The notes beneath the pieces were generated by a model that was given only the letters and a program-made list of their open reading frames with translations, was not told the DNA's origin and made no database searches. 64,000 nucleotides of DNA from Gracilibacillus timonensis (GTDB taxonomy: Bacteria > Bacillota > Bacilli > Bacillales > Amphibacillaceae). The translations under genes and the position numbers were made by a program. The stretch is taken from positions 1,987,346 through 2,051,345 of the forward strand of contig NZ_FLKH01000012.1 in the NCBI RefSeq assembly GCF_900086715.1. Direction: 5' to 3'. Shown here in pieces: positions 37,126 through 45,225 of this stretch (the stretch's first letter is position 1; each line of letters opens with the position of its first letter).

Positions 37126-38859
37126 ATGACAACATTTGATAAATACCCTACCGTAGTTGTTTCTGAGCATAAAAAAGGAGTATGGGAAGGGGCCAAATCG
37201 ATTGTAAAACAGCTGGAAATGCTGGCCATGCAACATCGTCTTATTGCGATAGAATGTTATCCAGGAGTAGACATACAGAAACTATATCATGATATCATTC
37301 AACCTTTACCTGTAGATGAAGCGATTTGTACCGAGAATCTATTTTACAATGAGGAGACCATTACGGATATGATAAAAAATAATCTAACCGATGATGACGT
37401 ATTTGGCAGCTTCTCCCCGCATTCACTGGAGGAATTTTTGGATAATAACAAAATAAAAGCGGTCCAAGAGAAAATTCGAAACAATCAGAAGAAAAGTATG
37501 ATTATTTATGGCGTAGGAGCAAGCCTCCTTGCAGAAGAAGGCGTTCTTATTTATGCAGATATCACAAGATGGGAAATCGAGCAAAGATTCCGACGAGGTA
37601 TGTCGAATTGGAAAGCAAATAATCAAGAGGACACGATGTCACGAAAACATAAACGTGCTTATTTTTTTGAATGGCCATTAGCCGATCGTCTGAAAAAAAA
37701 ATGGTTACATAAAGTTGATTTTTGGATAGATGGGAACCAGATAGATCATCTTAAATTAATTTCTCAAGAAAAATATGTACAAGGATTAACCCAAGTAATT
37801 TCGCAGCCATTCCGACTCGTTCCTTTTTTTGCTCCAGGAGTGTGGGGAGGAGAATGGATGCGAGAGGCATTCGACTTGGATAAAGAGGAAGTGAACTTTG
37901 CGTGGAGTTTCAATGGCGTTCCTGAAGAGAATAGTGTCTATTTACAGTACGGCGATTGCACCATTGAGCTGCCTGCAAATAATCTAGTTTTTTATTATCC
38001 AACAGAATTGTTAGGAAACAAAGTGTACGGCCGCTTTGGCAGGGAATTTCCGATCCGCTTTAACTTTTTAGACACGGTCCAAGGACAAAATCTCAGTTTA
38101 CAGGTACATCCAACGACAGAGTATGTTCATGAGGCATTCGGAGCGCATTATACGCAAGATGAAAGCTACTATGTCTTACAGGCAGAGAAAGAAGCCGTTG
38201 TTTACTTAGGGGTGAAAGAAAATGTAAAGAAGGATGAAATGATAGAGGATTTAAAAGAGGCAGAGGCAGGAAATAAGACATTTGATGATGAGAAATTTAT
38301 TCATCGTATGGGCATCCAAAAGCATGACCATTATTCCATTCCGGGAGGGACCATTCACTCGCAAGGAAAAAATTCTGTCGTTTTAGAAATTAGTTCGACA
38401 CCTAATATCTATACTTTTAAGCTATGGGACTGGGAAAGAGTCGATTTAGATGGAAAACCAAGGCCGATACATTTACATCATGGGTTAAATTCTATTCAAT
38501 GGGCAAGAGATGAAAAATGGGTAAAAGACCATTTACGTTCTCCCAATCAATTAATAGCCAAGGGAGAAGGGTGGTATGAAGAGAAGACAGGCTTACATGA
38601 GCTAGAATTTATTGAAACGAGACGACACTGGTTTTCCACCACTGTATATCATGAGACACATGATAGCGTCAACGTGCTAAATCTAGTAGAGGGGGAAGAA
38701 GCTATTGTAGAAAGTATCAATGGTGAATTCGAGCCATTTACTGTTCATTATGCGGAGACGTTTATTGTACCTGAGCATATAAAGAACTATTCGATTAGAC
38801 CGCATGGACCTTCAGAAGGGAAGACGATCGCTACGATTAAGGCGTTTGTCAGGGTGTAG
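37126..38859 (+). CDS. Class I mannose-6-phosphate isomerase with N-terminal kinase-like domain
   Basis: A 577-residue fusion. Residues about 220-577 are a cupin-type phosphomannose isomerase converting mannose-6-P to fructose-6-P, with metal-ligand motifs LSLQVHP, DESYYVL and GTIHSQGKNSVVLEIS. Residues 1-210 resemble a P-loop nucleoside-kinase fold in layout (RLIAIECYPGVDIQKL at the loop position, MIIYGVGASLL, ADITRWEIEQRFRRG), but no GxxGxGK[ST] motif is present, so it is probably non-catalytic. AGGAGTG lies 12 bases before ATG 37126. Ordinary PMIs are about 315 residues, so the N-terminal domain is an addition. The enzyme links the mannoside module upstream with glycolysis. Confidence 0.82.
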   Translation: MTTFDKYPTVVVSEHKKGVWEGAKSIVKQLEMLAMQHRLIAIECYPGVDIQKLYHDIIQPLPVDEAICTENLFYNEETITDMIKNNLTDDDVFGSFSPHSLEEFLDNNKIKAVQEKIRNNQKKSMIIYGVGASLLAEEGVLIYADITRWEIEQRFRRGMSNWKANNQEDTMSRKHKRAYFFEWPLADRLKKKWLHKVDFWIDGNQIDHLKLISQEKYVQGLTQVISQPFRLVPFFAPGVWGGEWMREAFDLDKEEVNFAWSFNGVPEENSVYLQYGDCTIELPANNLVFYYPTELLGNKVYGRFGREFPIRFNFLDTVQGQNLSLQVHPTTEYVHEAFGAHYTQDESYYVLQAEKEAVVYLGVKENVKKDEMIEDLKEAEAGNKTFDDEKFIHRMGIQKHDHYSIPGGTIHSQGKNSVVLEISSTPNIYTFKLWDWERVDLDGKPRPIHLHHGLNSIQWARDEKWVKDHLRSPNQLIAKGEGWYEEKTGLHELEFIETRRHWFSTTVYHETHDSVNVLNLVEGEEAIVESINGEFEPFTVHYAETFIVPEHIKNYSIRPHGPSEGKTIATIKAFVRV

Positions 38860-38874
38860 GGATTACCAATATGG

Positions 38875-38932
38875 ACGAGGAGAGTAGTGCTGAACATTTA
38901 GTGTGTTTGGCATATTTCCTCGTTTTTTTTTG
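38875..38932 (+). terminator. Possible terminator after the phosphomannose isomerase gene
   Basis: ACGAGGA (38875-38881) pairs with TCCTCGT (38917-38923) across a 35-base loop, and at least nine T follow. The long loop lowers confidence. Confidence 0.5.
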
Positions 38933-39056
38933 TTTTAAAGAATAAATGGATTTATAAGATCAACTTTTGTGTTATATGTAAAATGTCACGCTCGGAATAT
39001 ATAAGTAATGTCATCTATTCATATAGTGCAGTTACTATATATTCCTTCTATTTTCA

Positions 39057-39203
39057 GAAGGTATTTCTGATTGGAAACAATATCTAAAGCAGTTGGAAGA
39101 TAAGTATGGTATACGATACCTTATGATGGAATTTGTAAAAGGGGATAGTATAAGTCAATTACAGGAAGATGTACAAGCGCTGCGTGCTCTGAATGGAAGT
39201 TAA
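39057..39203 (+). pseudogene. C-terminal relic of a sugar-phosphate isomerase/epimerase
   Basis: A 48-codon open stretch ending at TAA 39201-39203 contains SDWKQYLKQLEDKYGIRYLM, then EFVKGD, and ends VQALRALNGS. This pattern matches the last helix-strand region of xylose-isomerase-like TIM-barrel epimerases, which often finish with a LKALNG-like tail. No start codon, ribosome site or upstream barrel is present in any frame of 38860-39056. It is read as the remnant of a deleted gene. The 127 bases after it hold an inverted repeat (TATCATA at 39247-39253 with TATGATA at 39265-39271). Confidence 0.6.
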
Positions 39204-39300
39204 GATAACTAGGTTCATTATAGAAAAACATGGCATTAAAAAAAGGTATCATAAATCATAAAACTATGATATCATTATTTTTACAGCAACTTAATATATT

Positions 39301-39316
39301 AACTGGTTAACTGGTT
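39301..39316 (+). promoter_or_regulatory. Tandem octamer, possible GntR operator overlapping the translation start region
   Basis: AACTGGTT is repeated twice without a gap (39301-39308, 39309-39316), directly before the AGGAGG site of the GntR gene. Direct repeats in this position suggest autoregulation. This is inference. Confidence 0.45.
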
Positions 39317-39329
39317 AGGAGGTTATCTT

Positions 39330-40034
39330 ATTTCTATCCCAAAGTATCAGCAAATAAAGCAAAGTCTTCTTTACAAGATTAATAGCGGACAATTTCTCCC
39401 AGGTGACAAATTTTATAGCGAAGCAGAACTAAAAAAGGAATATAACGTAAGCGGCATCACTGTCATTAAGGCCATACAGGAATTGAAGCAGGAAGGCTAT
39501 TTAGTGCGCTATCAAGGTAAAGGGACCTACGTTTCGAAAGGGAAAAAGGCGAAGGTTGTGCGATTTTCAGATCAGGAAAAGTATCAAGGAATGCAGGAGT
39601 CTACTCGTGTATTAACGGTGGAACGAATGACGGATCCATCGATCGCCAAAGAATTAAATATTAGTGAAGAAGAGCCGTTTTATTTAATTAAACGTGTACG
39701 TATGATTGACAACATACCATTACTTGTACAGTATTCGTATGTTTTGGCTGAATTCATTAGAGAAGAGGATGTAGAGAATTTGGAAGCCTTTTCCTCTATC
39801 TATGAAAAGATCAAAGAAGATTTTCAAATTAATTTGTTCCAGGCGGATTCGACCGAAGTAACCGAGATTTGTTTCCCAATCCCGTCAGGAGAAAGTGATT
39901 TACTTGAGATTAAAAAGGATGAGCCTACTGCTTTTATCCGCAGACATACCTATCTACCGGGTAATAGAGTGGTTGAATATATCGAGACTTACAAGCGTTG
40001 GGAGTATTTCAGCAATAAAATAGAGCCTTTATAG
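39330..40034 (+). CDS. GntR-family regulator (HutC/UTRA type) with probable ATT start
   Basis: The frame encodes 234 residues: an N-terminal winged helix (PKYQQIKQSLLYKINSGQFL, SEAELKKEYNVSGITVIKAI, YQGKGTYV) and a C-terminal UTRA ligand domain (about 75-230). Full homology to the DNA-binding domain begins at ATT 39330, 7 bases after AGGAGG (39317-39322). No ATG, GTG or TTG exists in frame between that site and the TTG at 39483, which would delete most of the winged helix. ATT is a rare start, known mainly from infC. The PTS genes begin 10 bases after the stop, so it probably regulates them in response to a phosphosugar. Confidence 0.8.
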   Translation: MSIPKYQQIKQSLLYKINSGQFLPGDKFYSEAELKKEYNVSGITVIKAIQELKQEGYLVRYQGKGTYVSKGKKAKVVRFSDQEKYQGMQESTRVLTVERMTDPSIAKELNISEEEPFYLIKRVRMIDNIPLLVQYSYVLAEFIREEDVENLEAFSSIYEKIKEDFQINLFQADSTEVTEICFPIPSGESDLLEIKKDEPTAFIRRHTYLPGNRVVEYIETYKRWEYFSNKIEPL

Positions 40035-40044
40035 GAGTGAGACC

Positions 40045-40470
40045 ATGAATGTTTTATTAGTATCCCATCAAGGGGTAGCAAGTGGTATGAAAGAAGCAGT
40101 TCATATGATTACAGGAGAGCAGAAAAATCTCCATACGATCGAATTGACGGAAACGGGCGTTGGCGAATTTTCCACTGCGTTGACATCTTATTTAGAAGAA
40201 AGAAAACATACAGATCAAGCATTACTTGTTTTGGCGGACTTAAAGGGTGGAACGCCTTACAATCAAGCCGTTGCACTAGTTCATAAATTAGATTTGGAGC
40301 AATTTGTTCATGTTGTAAGCGGAGTCAACTTACCGTTAATTCTTGAAACGCTTTTTATGGACGACAGCAGCTTTACAATCTCTGACCTTGAGCGGGTCAT
40401 TACGTCTTCTAAGGAAGCTATTTTTAAGGCCGGTCCATTAGAACAGAATAATAATGATTTAGATGAATAG
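40045..40470 (+). CDS. PTS mannose-class component IIA
   Basis: A 141-residue cytoplasmic phosphotransfer protein. His8 in VLLVSHQGVASGM is the expected phosphorylation site, and ADLKGGTPYNQA near residue 75 is the family's second conserved loop. GGAGTGAGACC precedes ATG 40045, 10 bases after the regulator. It receives phosphate from HPr and passes it to IIB (42155). The unusual order IIA-IIC-IID-IIB differs from manXYZ operons, where A and B are often fused. The substrate cannot be read from sequence. Confidence 0.9.
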   Translation: MNVLLVSHQGVASGMKEAVHMITGEQKNLHTIELTETGVGEFSTALTSYLEERKHTDQALLVLADLKGGTPYNQAVALVHKLDLEQFVHVVSGVNLPLILETLFMDDSSFTISDLERVITSSKEAIFKAGPLEQNNNDLDE

Positions 40471-40482
40471 GGGGCAATAAAG

Positions 40483-41277
40483 ATGGATATCGCTTGGTGG
40501 CAAGTACTTTTGTTAACGTTGTACTCAGCGTTTGCAATTTACGATGGAAATAACACAACCATGGGATTTGTAAAACCGACCATGGCAGGTTTCTTTGCAG
40601 GATTGATTCTTGGAGATATTGAGACCGGTTTAATTGTCGGAGGTACATTAAACTTACTGGTATTAGGAGTTGGAAATTTCGGTGGGGCATCGATTCCTGA
40701 TTATATGACAGGGGCCTTAATTGGTACCGCATTTGCCATTTTTTCAGGTGAAGGCGCTCAGTTTGGGATATCGTTGGCTATTCCGATTGGTTTATTGATG
40801 GTGCAACTGGATGTACTAGCCCGTTTTACCAATACGTATTTTCAAAATAGAGCAGAGCGGTTTATCAAGCAGGGTGATATCGACAGGGCCTCGAGGATGG
40901 GGCTTTGGGGCATAATGCCAACCTCCCTGTCCAGAATGATACCTGTAGCATTGGCGCTTATTTTCGGTTCGCAGTTTGTGGAAAGTATCGTTGGTTATAT
41001 GCCGGATTGGTTGATGAGTGGTTTAGAAGTTGCCGGCGGGATGCTGCCTGCATTAGGTATAGCTATATTGTTACGATACTTACCGGTAAATGAGAATATT
41101 CCTTATTTAATCATTGGATTTGTAGTAGCAGCTTACTTAGATATAACCGTATTAGGAGCTGCACTGATTGGATTAGCCTTGGCCATTCTAGGTTATCAAC
41201 GATTGACGAAAAACAATGATGATTCCAATGATCCCAATAACGCAGCAGTAGCGAATGGAGGGATGGGCGATGAGTAA
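40483..41277 (+). CDS. PTS mannose-class permease component IIC
   Basis: A 264-residue integral membrane protein with about eight hydrophobic segments and the IIC-Man family features IYDGNNTTMGF and LVVGGTLNLLVLGVGNFGG-like stretch near residues 50-70. With IID it forms the translocation channel. GGGGCAATAAAG precedes ATG 40483. Its last 8 bases overlap the start of IID (ATGAGTAA at 41270-41277), consistent with translational coupling. The C-terminus ends in an acidic, Asn-rich tail (DDSNDPNN). Confidence 0.9.
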   Translation: MDIAWWQVLLLTLYSAFAIYDGNNTTMGFVKPTMAGFFAGLILGDIETGLIVGGTLNLLVLGVGNFGGASIPDYMTGALIGTAFAIFSGEGAQFGISLAIPIGLLMVQLDVLARFTNTYFQNRAERFIKQGDIDRASRMGLWGIMPTSLSRMIPVALALIFGSQFVESIVGYMPDWLMSGLEVAGGMLPALGIAILLRYLPVNENIPYLIIGFVVAAYLDITVLGAALIGLALAILGYQRLTKNNDDSNDPNNAAVANGGMGDE

Positions 41278-42070
41278 AAATCGAAAACTGGATCGTGAAT
41301 TAAGAAGTGTATTCTGGAGATGGTTTTTCTTTGGACAAGCCAGCTGGAACTATCAAAAATTTCAAGGTTTAGGTTACTATTTTAGTATTTTGCCGTTGTT
41401 AAAAAGCTTGTATAAAGATCCGGAAGAGCGCAAGACCGTGGCCATGACGCACATGCAATTTTTCAACACCAATAATACGATGGCGCCGTTGATATTAGGT
41501 GTGAATACGGCGCTGGAAAGAGAGAAAAGGATTCAGTCGATGGAAGCCGTGGCTTCATTAAAGACTGGTATGATGGGGCCATTGGCTGGAATTGGTGATA
41601 CGCTATTCTTTGTTATTCCAACGACGATTGTCGGCTCCATTGCTTCTTATTTAGCACTGGAAGGGAATCCAATCGGTCTTGTTCTTTGGATTGTGTTTGG
41701 TCTAATCCGTCTTGGTGCGATGCGTTTCTTCGTTTGGTCAGGTTATCAAGAAGGTGTCAGATTGGTCACAGAGATTGGCGGCAGGTTAAAAAACTTAACG
41801 CAAGCTGCTAATATATTAGGGATTACCGTTGTTGGTGCATTGATACCGACCGTTGTTACAGCAACATTTGGATATGAGTTTCAGCAAGGAGAAGTAACGC
41901 TATCCATACAGGAACTGGCAGATCAAATTTTACCTTCATTAGGACCAGTGCTAGTGGTTGGGGTAACATACTGGATGCTTGGCAGAAAAAAATTAAACTC
42001 TACACGAGTGGTATTTATTCTTATGGCATTGGGGATCATTGCTTATAACTTACACATATTCACCAACTAA
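41270..42070 (+). CDS. PTS mannose-class component IID
   Basis: A 266-residue membrane-associated subunit with the IID pattern FWRWFFFGQASWNYQKFQGL and MTHMQFFNTN near residue 65, and MMGPLAGIGDTLF near residue 105. ATG 41270 is preferred over the in-frame ATG 41255 because GGAGGG (41257-41262) is 7 bases upstream of 41270. It overlaps the end of IIC. Hydrophobic C-terminal segments lie at about 185-265. IIC and IID act as an obligate pair. Confidence 0.9.
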   Translation: MSKNRKLDRELRSVFWRWFFFGQASWNYQKFQGLGYYFSILPLLKSLYKDPEERKTVAMTHMQFFNTNNTMAPLILGVNTALEREKRIQSMEAVASLKTGMMGPLAGIGDTLFFVIPTTIVGSIASYLALEGNPIGLVLWIVFGLIRLGAMRFFVWSGYQEGVRLVTEIGGRLKNLTQAANILGITVVGALIPTVVTATFGYEFQQGEVTLSIQELADQILPSLGPVLVVGVTYWMLGRKKLNSTRVVFILMALGIIAYNLHIFTN

Positions 42071-42097
42071 GCTTGATGTTTCAACGTTTAACAGGGT

Positions 42098-42123
42098 TGG
42101 GAGTCCATCAAAAGGGGCTCCCA
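42098..42123 (+). repeat. Intercistronic stem between IID and IIB
   Basis: TGGGAGTCC (42098-42106) pairs with the region ending GGCTCCCA at 42123, with one G-U pair and an 8-base loop. No T-run follows, so it may be an mRNA processing or stability stem that tunes the IIB level. Confidence 0.5.
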
Positions 42124-42154
42124 TGACCAATATATTATACGAGGAGAGATAGAT

Positions 42155-42646
42155 ATGGAAGGAATTGTACATGTAAGGGTGGATGACCGTTTAATTCACG
42201 GACAGGTAGCTACTCGTTGGGCTACTGGACTTCGCGTAAATCGAATTATGATCATAGATGATATTATTGCCGTAAATGATGATGAAAAAGCCGTATTACG
42301 AATGGCAGCACCAGCTGGTGTCAATACATCGATTCTGCCTTTCGAAAAAGCAGTTGCCAATATTAAGGCAGGCAATTACAAAGGACAGCGGGTATTGCTA
42401 GTTGTAAAATCACCGGAGATCTTGGTTCGACTGCAGGAAGAGGGATTGGAGCTGCCTCAAGTTAATGTAGGGAACCTTTCCAACCGGTTCGATACGATAC
42501 AAATTAAGAAGTCGGTCAGCCTGACAAAAGAGGAAGAGCAGGCCATTCAAACACTAATGGATTCCGGCATAACCGTAACGGCTCAAATGGTGCCCGAAGA
42601 TCCAGAAACGAGCATTGAAGTATTTTTGAAAAAAGCAAAGCGATAA
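42155..42646 (+). CDS. PTS mannose-class component IIB
   Basis: A 163-residue cytoplasmic domain with phosphorylatable His15 in RVDDRLIHGQVATRW, the hallmark of IIB-Man/Sor proteins. Length is normal for a free IIB. GAGGAGAG precedes ATG 42155. It transfers phosphate to the incoming sugar. It is separated from IID by 84 bases carrying a stem and is followed closely by a SIS-domain gene. Confidence 0.9.
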   Translation: MEGIVHVRVDDRLIHGQVATRWATGLRVNRIMIIDDIIAVNDDEKAVLRMAAPAGVNTSILPFEKAVANIKAGNYKGQRVLLVVKSPEILVRLQEEGLELPQVNVGNLSNRFDTIQIKKSVSLTKEEEQAIQTLMDSGITVTAQMVPEDPETSIEVFLKKAKR

Positions 42647-42662
42647 ATGAGGGGTGTATATA

Positions 42663-43379
42663 GTGAGTTATGTCGACCAATTCTACGCAAAAATTGATCG
42701 GATTTTACAACAAATAAGGGATGAACAACGAGAGAATATAGAAAAAGCTGCCGACATTCTTACAGAAACAGTAGAGCAAGGGGGAATCATTCAAGCTTTC
42801 GGTTCAGGTCATTCTTTCGCAGCGACCATTGAAGTCGCTGGCCGCGCAGGAGGATTCGTTAATTCCAAAGCGATTAAAGAATTTTATGGTACGAATGGCT
42901 GGTTTGAGGTAATTGAAGGGGTTGGTGATACGTTTATTCGATTAGTAGACCAACGAAAAGAGGACTGCTTTATCTTTATATCCAACTCTGGAAAAAATCC
43001 CTTGCATATAGATATGGCCAAATATATCAAAGAACAAGGCAATAAGCTTATTGTGGTGACCAACTTAACGGATTCTCAAAATGCTAAAAGCCTTCACTCA
43101 AGCGGTAAGAAGCTATATGAATTTGCTGATGTGACGTTAGATAATTGCGGCGATCCGGGAGATTGTGCGATAGACGTACCAGAGTATGGCATGAAGACCG
43201 GTGCTACTTCCTCTATCGCAGCAGCGTATTTATTGGATAGCGTGGTGTTACAGGCAATTGAGAATTTGGTGAATAAGGGAATAGAACCACCTATTATGAA
43301 AAGCGCTAATATCGAAGGCGGTAGAGAGTACAATGAATCGTTACTTGAAAAATATAATGACCGGCTGAATCGAGTATAA
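42663..43379 (+). CDS. SIS-domain sugar-phosphate isomerase/deglycase-like protein (UPF0309-type), copy 1
   Basis: A 238-residue SIS-fold protein that should bind a phosphosugar. AFGSGHSFAA (about 43-52) and FIFISNSGKNPLHIDMA (about 103-120) are the phosphate-binding loops. GTG 42663 is chosen because GAGGGG lies 8 bases upstream. It directly follows the IIB gene, so it most likely acts on the 6-phosphate delivered by this PTS, for example by isomerisation, deamination or cleavage of an amino-sugar adduct. The reaction is unknown. It is a distant paralogue of the 43609 gene. The TAA stop lies inside a 9-base repeat flanking a small element. Confidence 0.78.
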   Translation: MSYVDQFYAKIDRILQQIRDEQRENIEKAADILTETVEQGGIIQAFGSGHSFAATIEVAGRAGGFVNSKAIKEFYGTNGWFEVIEGVGDTFIRLVDQRKEDCFIFISNSGKNPLHIDMAKYIKEQGNKLIVVTNLTDSQNAKSLHSSGKKLYEFADVTLDNCGDPGDCAIDVPEYGMKTGATSSIAAAYLLDSVVLQAIENLVNKGIEPPIMKSANIEGGREYNESLLEKYNDRLNRV

Positions 43380-43383
43380 TAAG

Positions 43384-43535
43384 GATGTTCAAAAAGCCCA
43401 ACAAAAATGACGCATCGAATTTCTGCGTTGGCTTGCTTTTCCGTTCCTCACGTATTAAAAGCATACGTTCCGGTACTCAAAACTGCACCGCCTTGAACTT
43501 CTTGGTCCTTTTCGTCGAGCTTTTTGAACACGTAT
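43384..43535. mobile_element. Small MITE-like element with terminal inverted repeats
   Basis: TGTTCAAAAAGC (43386-43397) is matched exactly by GCTTTTTGAACA (43519-43530), and pairing continues imperfectly inwards for about 20 more bases. The nine bases TATAATAAG occur just outside both ends (43375-43383 and 43536-43544), as expected for a target duplication. No coding capacity. Similar palindromic repeats are, from memory, common in Bacillaceae intergenic DNA. Confidence 0.7.
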
Positions 43536-43608
43536 TATAATAAGCCTTAGGTGATTATATTTACAGAACATGTCTGATCGCTAAATTCATTATTCAAGGA
43601 GGCTTTCC

Positions 43609-44355
43609 ATGATAACTAATTATTATCAAAACATACAAACGCAGTTAGCCAATGTCTTTGATAAAGAAACAAATACCATGCAGCAAGTTAGTGAAGTGAT
43701 TGCGGACAAAATAAATAAAGGTGGCGTCGTCTATCTATTTGGATGCGGACACTCTCATATTTTAACGGAAGAAGTTTTTTACCGTGCAGGCGGGTTAGCT
43801 CCGATAGCTCCTATTTTGATTGAAGAATTGATGCTTCATCAAGGAGGCGCTGCTTCCTCACAAAAAGAGCGGAAGAATCATTATGTTCGTCCTTTCTTAG
43901 AGGAATATCCTATCACAGAAAACGATGTGTTGATTGTGATTTCCACGTCAGGTATCAATCCGGTTCCAGTGGATGTGGCCCTTTACGGGAAAGAACAGGG
44001 AGCCACAACGGTAGCATTAACGAGTACGGCATATACGCAGTCGCAATCTTCCAGACATGAAGATGGCTGGTATTTGAAAGATGCCTGTGATTATGTGATT
44101 AATAACCATGTGCCAGTGGGCGATGCGACATTATATGATTCCGCTTCAGGGGTTACATTTGCTCCATCATCGTCTGTAATTGGTATCTCCATTTTGCAGG
44201 CTATACTGGCAGAGGTCGTGTCTCTACTTCTTGAAACTGGAGAAACTCCTCCTGTGTTTTTAAGTGGAAATATTGCAGGTTCTGATCAACATAATAAAAA
44301 ACTGCTTGCCACATACGAAGAAAAGGTGCCATTACTTACAAAAAATATGGAATAA
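43609..44355 (+). CDS. SIS-domain protein (UPF0309-type), copy 2
   Basis: A 248-residue SIS protein with YLFGCGHSHILTEE (about 42-55) and VLIVISTSGINPVPVDVALYG (about 103-123). ATG 43609 follows AAGGAGG. It shares layout with the 42663 protein (an N-terminal helix, two phosphate-binding loops, and a C-terminal SGNI-type ending before a basic helix) but differs in the central insert (HQGGAASSQKERKNHYV). The element at 43384-43535 separates the copies. The pair may form a heteromer or catalyse consecutive steps on the PTS product. A strong terminator follows, closing the operon. Confidence 0.78.
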   Translation: MITNYYQNIQTQLANVFDKETNTMQQVSEVIADKINKGGVVYLFGCGHSHILTEEVFYRAGGLAPIAPILIEELMLHQGGAASSQKERKNHYVRPFLEEYPITENDVLIVISTSGINPVPVDVALYGKEQGATTVALTSTAYTQSQSSRHEDGWYLKDACDYVINNHVPVGDATLYDSASGVTFAPSSSVIGISILQAILAEVVSLLLETGETPPVFLSGNIAGSDQHNKKLLATYEEKVPLLTKNME

Positions 44356-44371
44356 CAGAGCAACACCGTAC

Positions 44372-44418
44372 AGGAAACGTCCAAACAGTTTTAATTCGTT
44401 GACGACGTTTCCTTTTTT
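44372..44418 (+). terminator. Rho-independent terminator closing the PTS/SIS operon
   Basis: AGGAAACGTC (44372-44381) pairs perfectly with GACGTTTCCT (44404-44413), followed by a T-run. Confidence 0.85.
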
Positions 44419-44519
44419 ACATACCTGCTAATCCATCGCGCAAAGATTGTATTTCCGAAATTGAGAATTTATTCTCTTAGCAATAAGACATTAAATAGAA
44501 AGCAGCGTATGCTAAACGT

Positions 44520-45221
44520 ATGGAAAAATATCAAACATCACGAAAAACAACCATGATTCATTTTAGTCATCTAAAAATTTTTGGGAAGACGCATGTTCAT
44601 CTGATTCAGTCTTACGGTTTGTTTTTACTAAGCCTTTTCAGTATGGGGCTGGGTATTAGCTTGGTTACTTTGGCGCACTTGGGAACGACGCCGATTACGA
44701 GTCCTCCTTATGTGCTCAGTCTATATCTGCCCATAAGTTTTGGCATGCTGACCATGTTATTTAATTTCCTGTTTGTCTTTGTGGAAATCCTATTATTAGG
44801 CAAAGACTTTCCCAAAAAGCAGTATTTGCAATTCATCGTAGGCCCAGTGTTGGGGCTAGCAATTGACTTTTGGTCTTATCTGATTCGCTTTTTTCCGCAG
44901 ACCGACTATTGGCTGCAGCTAAGCATGGTGATCGTTGGCTGTGTCATTATCACACACAGTACGATTTTGCAGATCAAGGCACAGGTAATAAATAACCCGG
45001 CTGAAGGCATTGTAAAAGCCATTTCCAGTAAAGTTACCAAGGAGTTTGGTGAGGTTAAGCTTTATTTTGATGTTGGTTTAGTGGTTATGGCAGTGGTTAT
45101 TTCAATACTAGCCTTCGGAACTGTCCAAGGTATTCGGGAAGGAACGATCATTTCTGCTTTGATGATTGGTCCATTGATTAAAATATGTCAAAAGCAACAA
45201 ATAATGAAGAGAAATGGGTGA
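44520..45221 (+). CDS. YczE-like (DUF6198) integral membrane protein
   Basis: A 233-residue protein with about five transmembrane segments and the YczE-type motif GLGISLVTLAHLGTTPITSP near residues 40-60. In B. subtilis yczE lies near a biosynthetic cluster and its role is unclear. The assigned ATG 44520 has only a poor ribosome site (AGAAAG), so the true start may be later, for example ATG 44553. Its stop is four bases before the start of the dehydrogenase gene, so the two form a translational pair. Function unknown. Confidence 0.72.
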   Translation: MEKYQTSRKTTMIHFSHLKIFGKTHVHLIQSYGLFLLSLFSMGLGISLVTLAHLGTTPITSPPYVLSLYLPISFGMLTMLFNFLFVFVEILLLGKDFPKKQYLQFIVGPVLGLAIDFWSYLIRFFPQTDYWLQLSMVIVGCVIITHSTILQIKAQVINNPAEGIVKAISSKVTKEFGEVKLYFDVGLVVMAVVISILAFGTVQGIREGTIISALMIGPLIKICQKQQIMKRNG

Positions 45222-45225
45222 AAAC

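Noticed and set aside
39247-39275. Inverted repeat before the GntR gene as a terminator
   Set aside because: The stem is short and AT-only and lies upstream of a start; it could as well be a weak operator or chance.
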